DNA from: Chromobotia macracanthus
Lineage: Eukaryota; Chordata; Actinopteri; Cypriniformes; Botiidae
DNA length: 64,000 nt
Direction: 5' to 3'
NCBI GenBank assembly: GCA_036877525.1
Contig: JAZGTH010000031.1
Coordinates: 4,692,501 to 4,756,500, forward strand
The notes beneath the pieces are model-generated. The model saw only the letters and a program-made list of their open reading frames with translations. It made no database searches and was not told the origin of the DNA. Shown in pieces: positions 1-10,400 of the stretch (its first letter is position 1; the number at the start of each line of letters is the position of its first letter). Position numbers and translations under genes: made by a program.

Positions 1-140
1 TATGACACATGCATGTTTTTTACAGATTTCACGAGATACTGCACTTAGCACACGCAGATTCATTTTTCCCTCTGCTGCTTAATGTCCATTTACATCTGTA
101 TGATGTGTGTGGTGTGTTTTTCTGTGTGTGTGCTCTGCAG

Positions 141-575
141 AGGAGCGAGCATGAGAAGCTAACAGCTGAAAGGATTCATCTGAACCAACTGAAGTTGAAG
201 ACCTGGCAGAGTTACTCTGGTCTTTATGAGAGACTCTGTGCTGAAGCCGCCCTCAGACCAGAGCAGCTTCAGGTGCTGGCCAAATACACTTCTCCTGACT
301 GCCCACTGTCAGCCTTCCTTTGTCCATCCTCAGACCTCACTCAGAGCCCTGAGCACCAGCCTCAGGCTTCAGGCCCCTCCCCCTGCGTCTCCGCACGCAC
401 CTGCTGCTCTGCAGCCAACCCACTGGTTGGCCCCTTAGTGAAAAACACAGCTGGTGTTACTCAATCAAGCTCACAAAACCTGTTGCCTACAAGTCTCGTA
501 GAAGCTCAGTCACATACCTGTCCAACTGACACCCCACCTTCTGAGAAAACTGTGCAGTTCAGTAGTGAAACTTAG
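141..575 (+). CDS. bach1: bach1, last coding exon (C-terminal part)
   Basis: C-terminal exon of BACH1, a BTB and bZIP repressor that pairs with small Maf proteins at antioxidant/Maf elements and is released by haem. The exon begins after a pyrimidine/GT tract ending in CAG at 138-140 and reads 144 codons to TAG. Its start (RSEHEKLTAERIHLNQLK) is the end of the leucine zipper. It is followed by LRPEQLQVLAKYTSPDCPLS, which closely matches the vertebrate BACH1 segment after the zipper, including the Cys-Pro dipeptide typical of haem-regulatory motifs. The remaining tail (about residues 55-144) is Ser/Pro/Thr-rich and poorly conserved. The BTB domain and basic region lie off the left edge. Position next to grik1 and tiam1 agrees with human 21q. 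Which teleost paralogue (a or b) cannot be told. Confidence 0.9.
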   Translation, partial: RSEHEKLTAERIHLNQLKLKTWQSYSGLYERLCAEAALRPEQLQVLAKYTSPDCPLSAFLCPSSDLTQSPEHQPQASGPSPCVSARTCCSAANPLVGPLVKNTAGVTQSSSQNLLPTSLVEAQSHTCPTDTPPSEKTVQFSSET

Positions 576-1230
576 CATAGATCTCATCAACAAGCAGGAA
601 ACAGATAAGTAACAAAACATTTGAAGCAAGGACCAAAGAAACTCACTAAACTTTCTTCTGAAGTTTTTTAATGAAGAGACTCTTTTGTATCAATTGCACA
701 AACTTACCAAAGGTGCATTTAACAGATGTGACATCACTACTCGTCTGAGCTTTGGTCATATGTCTGATCTTTTTTTTAATCTTATCTTTTCAGAATAAGC
801 ATTTGTGTGCATTGTGATTGACTGTGTCAGTGTTATAAAAAGTATTCCTCCACTTACATCAGTCGTGGTTATAGTTTTAATACACACATCCACACTGCTT
901 TCACTGTATCTGCCTCAGTTTATGTGGTAAACTCACACAGCAAACCTCAATCAAGATCTTTATTCCTCTCAGGAGGACATACTGCCTTGTAAACACTGTG
1001 CTGTTTTAAGCTGTGACATTTTGAGCCCAAAAGATTGTAAGCATTTAAACTGTCTCTGGGATCAAACTCCTATGTTTATTGAACGGTACACGTGTTCCAC
1101 TCAGTTGTTTTTTAATTGTGAAGTAAATGCTGTTTTTCATCACTTCTGGTATAATTACAAACGCTTGTCTGTATGCACAATTATTACATTGTATTGTGCC
1201 TAAGAAATAAAAGGCGGACATGGTTACGTA
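576..1230 (+). other. bach1: bach1 3' UTR
   Basis: AT-rich sequence after the bach1 stop. The first AATAAA hexamer is at 1206-1211, so cleavage is expected about 15-25 bases later. No other coding signal is seen. The end is approximate. Confidence 0.6.
1206..1211 (+). terminator. bach1 polyadenylation signal AATAAA
   Basis: Canonical AATAAA about 630 bases after the stop codon, followed within 30 bases by T-rich sequence. A later AATAAA at about 1301 is an alternative. Confidence 0.5.
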
Positions 1231-2238
1231 TTTAATCATTCAGCTTCTCATTGCCTGGGCCCAAATTAAATGAGAGCTCTTAAAAAACAGGAAGCTTGTT
1301 AATAAAATAAAATGTGTGAATTTAAATTAGACTTGTAATTGGCTACGGTCATGTTTTCCGGTAGTTTGTGAGCTTTTTTCCACACCTCATTACACTGAAA
1401 TTGTTCCTCTAAGGAGATTAAATGGTTGTAAGCTTGATTTTATGCACCTGTTGTAGCTGAAATAGCCAAACCCTGTTGGGTGACCCTCTTTTGGTCACAC
1501 AACCAATGAAGATTTCAGTTGTGGGGATACAGTCTTACCAACAGATGGCAGCACTCACTTGTCCCGTCAAAGTTCTGCATTGGTTAGGTCCTCTTTTGGT
1601 TGATGGGATAAATTGTAGTTGACTGTAGTTGTATAGCACAATGTGTAAACACTTTCCAGTCCACAGAAGGACAGCTTGAAGATCAATTTGTAGATAATGT
1701 CATATTACAAGTTGTTTTCGCACAAAATTAGGAATGGGTGCTAGAATAATTGCAGGCTATGAGGCATTTTTCATCCTTTATATCATTTTGATGGATATAC
1801 GCTGTCTGATTGTCAGCTATAGAACAGTATGTACATTATTGTTTGTTCCCTTGGGTTCATCTGGCATGCGCATCAGTTTTATCTGTACTTGGACAGCTAT
1901 CGGATACTATTTATCTTCACATGACAAACCAGATGTCGATGGCCTTATCTGAAAACAGATACTTTTTGAATAATTTGCGTCCATGACACAGTATTCTGTT
2001 TACAGTGAAATACACAAACAATACAAACAATAGATTTGTTTTTACCGTGATGGTTAGAAAAAAAAACATGATAGGTTAAAACATGATGTAGTCAAACAGG
2101 TACAAAGTATATAGTCTGTGGGTGAATTGGTAGGCTTTGTTACTAGATGGTGGATTCCTCTTGAGAAGGCACACATGCAACAAACATACAAATCTCTTTG
2201 AGGCCATGAGACTTGAGTGCATTTGAATCTCTTTCTTA

Positions 2239-2735
2239 CAGGAATAGCTCACCCCAAAATTCTGTCATTTAATCACCCTTATGCCAATTCTATACTTGCA
2301 TGCGGCACGAAAGGGACAGCTGTGGTCTCCATTCACTTTCTCGTATGGCAAAAAACAGCTTAAACAATCTTCTAGTTCAGATCCTATAGTGTGTCCGTGG
2401 CTAAGCACTAATGGGGAAAATTTCATGTTGTTTGTCTGCTGCAAAAAGATAAGACTACCAATACTCTGCGCCAGAACTGTGGTCATGAAGCATATCATAG
2501 GACGACAGTGTAAGGAATCAATGTTTTTTTGAGCAGACCAAAACAGCAGAAGGCTTTGGAAATGACCACAGATGCGGCTCTCTATAAAACAGATTGATTT
2601 GCTGGGTGTTCTGTAACTTGTCTTTACGCCCAGGTGCCATGGGTACATTTTGAAGGGCCACACGTTCCTCGCTGTTTTGAAAGAATATTCTAGAAGGGTT
2701 TCAGGTAAAATCAGATAAGAAGAGAAGGTGAACAT
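2239..2735. repeat. Degenerate short DNA-transposon (MITE-like) copy, left end
   Basis: Begins with AATAGCTCACCCCAAAA followed by TTCTGTCATTTAATCACCC, the left terminal motif of a very common cyprinid non-autonomous element (recalled consensus: AGTTCACCCAAAAATGAAAATTCTGTCATC and so on). The interior has the familiar CTCCATTCACTTTC and TATGGCAAAAAACA pieces. Right boundary uncertain. The 156-codon open frame on the minus strand here is a by-product of the repeat. Confidence 0.6.
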
Positions 2736-3689
2736 ATGATGAGAATATCACAAGCTCATAATCTGTAACCTCATTCAAGATTATAATGTAGCAGGACAAA
2801 AAGACAGGAAATAAACTGCCTGGGGTTATGTGTTAGCAGAGTTATGAGGTTAGCAGATTAGGGACGGGGAAAACAGTGTTACAGTGGTCTAAACCGAATC
2901 CCAGAATTAATGAAAATACTAAAAAAAACTTAAGCTGGCCGTAAACATCATCCCATTCAGCAGTCCTGTAATATTAGGCCAGCTGTGTGGCTTTAGATAA
3001 AAGCACTACAGTAGGGCAAACTTTGTATTCACTGTCCGTGTGTGAGCTACTGATACTTCAGCATTTTTTCTGAATTTTTGAATTTGGAGTTTTAATTTGC
3101 CTTTTCTTCAGAACATCACCTCAGCTGCACAGTTTCACCCCCGTAAAACCTGTCTGTGTCGCATCACTGACTCTGTGAAAATGGGCATTATGAACCTGGT
3201 CCAGTGAAGCTGATCTTCAATCTCCTGAAAATCCTGGTTCATGAGTGAGCAAATAATTCCACATCACCCACCAGGATACTGAATATCTAAAGGTTAGTTA
3301 GATAACAGCAGACTATCATGCAACTGCATTCCTTTCTTTTTTTTATCTTTCTGGACATCAGGTCTTCAACAGATCAAAGACACAGTCAGCGTTCATAAAA
3401 ATATGATCAGAAGTGCCACAGTAATGATAAATTACTCAAAAAATATGAACGCAAGTCAAACAAGCCCATTCAATTCATTCAATATAGTCCAACTCTTGAT
3501 GAAGCTGGGCACAACCCATCTAGAGGAACCAATTTTGAGTAATTTGCTGATTTGGCTTAACTGTGAATGAGATTTGAGAGGCACAGTGGAGTGGAAGATA
3601 TTCAACAGATATCGATTTTAGATTTGGTTTGTAGCCCCTGGCCACTTTCATTTGGTATGGAAACAAATCTTTTCATGTTCCACAGATGA

Positions 3690-3730
3690 AAAAAATATGG
3701 TTCTGAAACAACATGAGGGTTTAATTTATG
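3690..3730. repeat. Remnant of MITE-like inverted-repeat end
   Basis: GAAACAACATGAGGGTTTAA followed by TTTATGGCTGAAT resembles the right terminal motif (reverse complement of the CTCACCCTCATG end) of the element at 2239. Only this end is recognisable. Confidence 0.4.
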
Positions 3731-4120
3731 GCTGAATATTACTTTATTAGGAGATTAGTAAATTTAATCCCCCAATAAAAAAAAACAATAGAAAAGGAAC
3801 AAGACATTACTAGAATAATTTACCTGCAGCCACACAGTGTATGACCCTGCGGTCAATGTCCCCTAATGCATAGACCATTAACACTGCTTTCTGGTCCAGG
3901 ACATGGGCTTGGACTCTCTCACGAAGGTGATTTTTATTTGGCATAAAAGGATAGTCATTAGATCTAATGGAGAAACTGGCCTCATGTATGTAGCCCTCCA
4001 TGGTTAAATGATCTTTTAAGAGTTCTCTCGAGAGTGTTTTAGAGACCCTGCACCTGCAGCCTTCATTCTCAGGTTTATTCACTCATGGACAAAATGGCTC
4101 TATCACAGCTGAATGATTTA

Positions 4121-4148
4121 GGGTGTGTGTGTGTTTGTGTGTGTTTGG
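4121..4148. repeat. GT-rich microsatellite
   Basis: Imperfect (TG)n run interrupted by TTT. Confidence 0.7.
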
Positions 4149-5439
4149 GCAACCGGAACAATGTATTATATGGAGACAAAACAACACACAAGTGTTTGAC
4201 GTGTCTGTCTGAGGTGTCAGACTGCAAGGTTTGTATCTTAAATGTTATTAAAAAAAACCTTATGGAAATCACCATAGGGTGATCTCTTATTGGGGTATCT
4301 TGCTAAACAGATCAGCTTAGACTATTTCCATGTTTTCCAGCACAGTTTGTTGGTTTGGGTAAAGCTGAAAAAGTTAATACTAGAAAAAGTTTGCTGGTCA
4401 AGCTGTATTATATTTTTTAAAGATGGTTGATTGATGGTTGAAGGAGTCTTCTGCTCCCTGTGACTATACATAGGATACAGTAATTGATACAAAGAATGGA
4501 TGGAAGTTTTCAATCTTATTGGATAAAATCAAGTCCTGCTTTTATCCTGTTCACAAAATTTTGTGAACTATGTTTTATGATCACTTTTACCTAGTTATGT
4601 AACCTAGGTGGGACACCAGCACGACAGCATTCAACACAAAACATATGCTGGTGACCACGCTGACCATCTTGCTGTTCCTTTCAAGTCGGCCTTGAAAACT
4701 GAGTTTTAGCATAACTTCTATATGCCTCCCTCTCTCTCCCCATTGCATTCTCTCAACCTCACCTGCAAAACAACATCATTCTGCATGTTTGATTTGACAT
4801 ACATTCCCACGGGCCCAACAGAGCTGTTCAAGAGTCCAAACAGACCTGTCAATAAAGTAACAGAGAGGAGTGTCAAAACTGAATAATTCCCTTCCACTAA
4901 AGCTTTTAAAAGCCATTTGAGATGTTTGTGAAGGTCATCCCGTGTAGTCATTTTGCAGCCTTCGCATGGCAAAATAAACAAAGAGAAAGATTGCTTTAAA
5001 AGCTCTCCTCATCTCCATCCACATCCATTCTCATTAAACAATAAACCGCAAGACTGATCTGTCATTAGCGGAAAGTGTCCTCATACTCAGGTCTGACAGT
5101 CTTTATTCTCATATGGTTTCTATCAATCATTGCAGAGGCACTTAGCAGAGATCCCTGGGATCTGCAGGCCGTTGTTTGGCAAAGCTGATTGCATGTTATC
5201 AAGGGACATCAATCTGATGCTCAGCTACTATTGACTGATGTTGTATGCTTATTTTCTTATGTTGTAATTTAGTCAACTGCCTAAAACCTGCATCTTTGAT
5301 TTGGGATATTTTGTAGATCTAAATCTTGTAACTTAATATGTATGAGGTTTAAGAAATGATGTATCTAAATAATAAAAATTCTGTACTCATATTCTGTACT
5401 TAAGTATTCATACTTGTATCTTTAGAAACCTTTTTGACT

Positions 5440-5655
5440 TCCTTCCTTTCGTGGAACACAAAATGAGTTATTTATAATAGAATGTCCAGGCTGCAGTTTG
5501 TAATTCAATGAACGTGAATAGTGACCACAGCAGGAATTCCAAAGCAGGAATTTTTAGTATGGCCCTATCTATCTTGTATGGACAACTTCTATTATGGGTG
5601 AGTGAATTATACCCGAACTTTCATTTTTGGGCCTTTTTTCACCTTTCCTTTAAGG
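5440..5655. repeat. Degenerate MITE-like copy, right end
   Basis: Contains TTTCGTGGAACACAAAATGA and then GGGTGAGTGAATTATACC followed by CTTTCATTTTTGGGC and a TTTCCTTTAA end. This matches the right half of the same cyprinid element (GGGTGAGTAAATGATGACAGAATTTTCATTTTTGGG and so on, recalled). Confidence 0.55.
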
Positions 5656-6746
5656 CTATTCCCGTCACATACATACGTAGCTATGTGATTTATAATTTGT
5701 GAGGAAAACATTTTAATATACATAATAGCTTCCACTTAGCAAGGACTCAATGAAAGTCATTTTAAATGGCTCTCACATTCAATGAAGTCTGAGGGCTTTG
5801 AAAAGATGGCCAGGCACGAACAGCCCCTAGCAATTCTTATCTTCCTATCTATAGCATGTGCAAAATAGCCTTCCCTTTTTCTGAAGCTTTGTGATTTCTA
5901 TACTGTTTGTTAATAGCCTGCAAGCTTTCTTTCACATATATACACTCACACTGTAGACTCACATTGGACTTACTCAGATTGCACTGAGGCATGCCCTTCA
6001 TGCCCAAATTTCCCTGAAGCCATAACTAAATAGAAATTGCATTGTCTTTGGGGTTTGGAGGAGGTAGACACAATACACAATGGGGTCCAAAATTCTGAGT
6101 CCAAATCTTAGTTAAACATGAAAACAAAAAGATTAAGAGGTAAAACAAAGACATTGTGAGAAAAAACAAGGCATTTTTTAAAGATTTTAAGCCATTGTTT
6201 TTGTCAATTCTTACTGGTCTCTGACCTTTGGAGTCATGCCCATATTCATTCTTTTGGGAATCTTTATGTTGGAACAACCACAAGGAAACCCATTCATAAC
6301 ACAAAAATATAGAAAGATCGCCTACATCTCAGAACAACTTATTTTTTGGTCCATTTTCTGACGCATTAAAACATGTCTGATTTTTTTAACACAAGGCTTT
6401 TAATCTGCAGAGAGCAATTTGTCGGGGTCATGGAGTAGGTGATTGTGCCTCAGTCTGAGTGAATTCTATGGTGGGTCCCTTGAGGCATATGGTTTGTGTG
6501 TAGCAAAAGGAATGTCTTAAATTGTTAGGGTCAAAATGGAATCAAGTCATGCTAAAACAGCCATTCCTTACATTCATTGGGGAAAAGCTGTGGAACATAA
6601 TTCTTTATGCTGAGACCATACGAGGCATCTTGTATTTTATCTTCCACTTGTTATATAATCAGGCAATTAACTTAACCTTCGTCACATATAAAAGAAACGT
6701 TGGATAAAACATAAACACTCAGACTTTGTGTAAAATATGTAAAGCT

Positions 6747-6752
6747 TTTATT
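6747..6752 (-). terminator. Candidate grik1 polyadenylation signal
   Basis: TTTATT on the plus strand is AATAAA on the minus strand, about 560 bases past the ETMA-form stop codon. Other AATAAA-like hexamers exist in this AT-rich stretch, so the choice is tentative. Confidence 0.3.
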
Positions 6753-7311
6753 TTTTTTTAAATCAAGGACAGCACACAAAAATGCTACCATATGTAATGA
6801 AATGTGCTTTTACAGTAATAAATATCTCAAAATAAATTATTCCTTTCATTTTTCCAATAATTTCAACACAAGTGATTACCGAGATCTGTGGACCTGTGTA
6901 TTAAAGAAATCCACACACACTGTAAAATCATTTTCTTAATCAGTATTTTTGTCTTGATTTCCTGTAAAATATCTAAACATCCTTAAAACAAGAAACAATA
7001 AATTGTGAAGCAAACTGTTTAACATAAAATTACATTTTGTTTGATTTGCCAGTGGCAAGAATAATTTGATATGAATTCTCTAAAAACAGTCAATAGGTAA
7101 ATGTTCTTCTCAGGTAAACCGTATTCGTTTTAAGAATGGAAAACAACACCAAAATGCAGACCAGGAAAATGTTTTTGCTGTCCAGTAATTATGTTAAAAA
7201 AATAGAAAACTAAAACAAAGCAAAATTCAAAGAAAAATGGCCTCGGAAATTCATTTCACTGACAGATATGTCAAAACACAGCAGCTTCCTGTGCGGCTGT
7301 TAGAGGCAGAT

Positions 7312-7464
7312 CTAAGCCATTGTCTCTTTCCTCAGGGTGCGTTTAGGGTTACATAAGACTCCAGACAAGCCTGTTTTTCCTCTGTGTCTGCCTTTCCTCC
7401 TCAATGCCTTGTGGCACCTGAGGGACATGCCCAGGTCTTCCATCACAGCACTGAAAGAGACACA
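7312..7464 (-). CDS. grik1: grik1 terminal exon, ETMA form
   Basis: Acceptor TTTTTTTGACAG precedes TGT GTC TCT TTC, phase 0, so it joins directly to the GAG-GAG end of exon 10235-10485. It reads 50 residues starting CVSFSAVMEDLGMSLR and ending RTLRKETMA, then TAG. This closely parallels the mammalian GluK1-2b tail (CVSF-AIMEELGISLK ... RTQRKETVA). The final ETMA is a PDZ ligand, and the middle is Arg/Lys-rich, as expected of an ER-retention/trafficking tail. Confidence 0.9.
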   Translation of the reverse strand, partial: CVSFSAVMEDLGMSLRCHKALRRKGRHRGKTGLSGVLCNPKRTLRKETMA

Positions 7465-10400
7465 CTGTCAAAAAAAGAACACGAGGGCTTGCGTGAGTCT
7501 CCACACACACCCGCACGCTCGCATACGCACACACAATCACAATCTAACACTGCCCGGTACAGCTCAGCTGTTCCATTGTGTCACTGCCTGCATGGGCTTC
7601 AAGTTTGTACTTTTGTTTTTCTGTACTTGGGCTGTCAAGCAATTCAAATTTGTATTTGAATTAAATGCATGACATTTTGATTGATTAATTAACTGAATTA
7701 ATTGGGTACATCATGCTTGCTGAGAATTGTAGCTCACAAATAAGCACTAAATAGACAAATGCAGAAAGTACATTTAGATGTTAATGCATTTGGTAAAATA
7801 GAAAAAATGGCATAGGCTTTTATTGACAGAATGTTCAGACACTGAAATTTTCAGGGCTCCAAAAATATCTGATCAACTGAATATCATAGACACATAGGGG
7901 ACTTATATAGAGGCCATATGTGGGACAAAAGCAGACCCCTGTCATATCTTAAATACCAAACTATCATGGACACATGGGCAGTGCTCTTTTGACCTGTGAC
8001 AGGGTACAAACGTCCTGTGTGGGGCCCTAGTAATATCTGGGCCCCAGAATATCATAGAGTTGATATTGCAAAGGCTTCCCGACAGACATGACTGGGCAGA
8101 TAATTTGATTTTATTGTGATAATAATAAAGACAATAATGATTTACAGTCCCTTTTCTGATCTGGTTTGTTATGAGATGTATTTTTAATACAGCTTAAGGC
8201 ATTTAGCCCAAAGCTAAAGACAAATGCCACTGGGGAGGCAGGAGATAAGCTCACTTCCACTGTATGCAGTGAATTAACTCCTGGCTGATTATAGACATGC
8301 ACTGGGCTAATTTCAAACACAGTAATCTCAGGCTTTTAACTGTTCTTTCTTTTTAAGGGCTCATTATTATTAATCAGTAATTAAGTCATTATGGAAACCT
8401 CTCCTCTTGTCAATGCCAAATACAGTAGGCAAAGGTTAATTACGTTTAAGAGACTGATATCAGTGTCTCTTTGTTACAATGAAATTTGCATCTTAATGCT
8501 GAGTTTTCCTGTGGCTCAAATGGTAGCGCATGGTGCCAGGAACATTAAGGTCATGGGTTTGATTCCCAGGGAATACATCTACTAACAGAATGTAAAGCCT
8601 GAATTGGGTGTATGTAGCATTAAATCATAGTGTCTGCCAAATGCATGCATTTATTTTCCTAGCACAATTAAAGGCATGCTATTAATAATGGAATGTCATG
8701 GCAAATAGATGGTTTTTATGCATTCCCATGCATTCTGACAGCAGGTATGTATGAATGATGTTTCAATGATACAATCCACACATACAGTGTAGTCAAGCAC
8801 ACATGGTGTTTTAAAGAGCCAATACAGGTGACTGGATCACAGTGGAGTGATGCAATCCCAGTAAAACATGCCACATCATGGGATCATTCGCAACATTCCC
8901 CCCACAACATTATATATATATATACATATATACTGTAAGGAAACATGAGTGAATGATGGTCATGGCAAAACCCTCCTCATGTGGCCCAAACTTTCAAGAG
9001 CACAAGAGGGAGAATTTAGGACATCAAATATAGAAATTCCACACAAAACTTCTCCTCAAATAGCAATCAGTTCTTGAGTGCACTATATTTCTTATCTGTC
9101 TGCACACAGGGTGCAGAATAAGAAATGAAAGCATTTCTCATCTCCCTGAAAACCGTACTAAATTTTTAGCCGTATGAGCACCGGATTGAGGTCAAGGGTT
9201 TGGGAAGTAACCAGTCGATGTCAAATAACGGAAAATAGTTGATTTTAGCCCTTTAAACAGCACACAGCCGTTACAGATATGAGCACGTGTGGCTAATGCG
9301 AAGAACATATGTCATCCCTGAGGAGCCACCCGCTCTCTAAATCTGTTGACAAGGAAGTGCCAGTGGAGGAGATGGAATCATTCCTCTCCAGCTGCCTGGA
9401 TTGAAGCTCATAAAAGAAGCAGAAAGCCTTGTGCATGATCAATGAAATAAAACAAAACAGAAAGATAAGAAAAAGCAAGACCAGATGAGTAACATGCAAA
9501 ACATCCAGTGTGAATTTGTATAGTTATTGACCATAGCTTGTGTCTTCTGAGGAAAATAATACAGATATAGTCTAATAATTTGACATATATTCAGTTATTT
9601 GATTCAGACCAAAATAGAATCAACATTTGTTTGATGAAAATAACATTTTGTTTATAATAATTTGCATTGACGTAAATGTGCGGAATTTCAACAACCATAT
9701 TTTTTACCAAAATTGTAAATATTTTGAAAAATGTAGAAATATTTAAGAATTTAAGCATGTAACAGCCATGCTTAAATGTATAAATGTGTAAAGATTTGTT
9801 TATTGCTAATGTTATTTTTTCATTAACAGTTAACATTAAAACTGTAAAATCCTTTCAAAGATCATGGTATCTGTAATAAATGTTTGTAATTTCTATAGGG
9901 CAATTAACACTGATGTAATCAATTTAAGTATAACAAATAAAGCATGTACAGTTAGACATGCAACATTCACATGCAACAAAAATAAGCAATGGAAAAACAT
10001 GCATCATGCAAAACAAGCGAGATAAAAAAACAATTTAGAAATATATGGAAAACACCTGCATGATAAACAGCGTGTAAGCCTGAAACACTTTCCTGACCAG
10101 CAGGCTGCTGCAAAAACATCCCGTGAGTGTGTCATTTCTGTTTACATGGCTCATTTCTACAGTGACACACAGGAGGTAATTAGATTCTGTATGACTGAGA
10201 CCCCGCAGGCAGTCTCAAAAAGTCCATCACTCACCTCCTCAATGTCGCTGTTTTTCCGTGACTTGTAGATAAACTCTCCAATGGCCACAAACACAGAGAG
10301 CACGAGACCAGCAGCCAGCACGATGAAGATGCCCCCAATGTTCTCCACACCCAGAGCGCTGGCCTCTTTGTTGTCCTCCTCGGGGCATCCGTTACCCCTC

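Larger units (their letters stand above)
1231..6739. other. Intergenic region between convergent bach1 and grik1
   Basis: No gene is supported here. Open frames are short and do not resemble proteins. The stretch contains degenerate copies of an inverted-repeat element (2239-2735, 3690-3730, 5440-5655) and a GT-rich run near 4121-4148. It may also hold distal grik1 3' UTR at its right end. Confidence 0.6.

Noticed and set aside
2265..2735. 156-codon open frame on the minus strand
   Set aside because: It lies wholly in a degenerate inverted-repeat element, has no family resemblance, and no splice or start context.
7451..7456. Acceptor CTTTCAG just inside the grik1 ETMA exon
   Set aside because: Using it would give a phase that does not match the GAG-GAG donor. 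The acceptor GACAG upstream gives CVSFSAVMED, which fits the family and the frame.
7337..7672. Plus-strand open frames of 91 and 111 codons
   Set aside because: They are antisense to the grik1 ETMA exon and its flank, with no recognisable product.
8508..8580. tRNA gene
   Set aside because: A and B boxes are those of a SINE head; the cloverleaf is degenerate and followed by the SINE body and tail. The same reason applies to 12101, 16550, 34301 and 36316.
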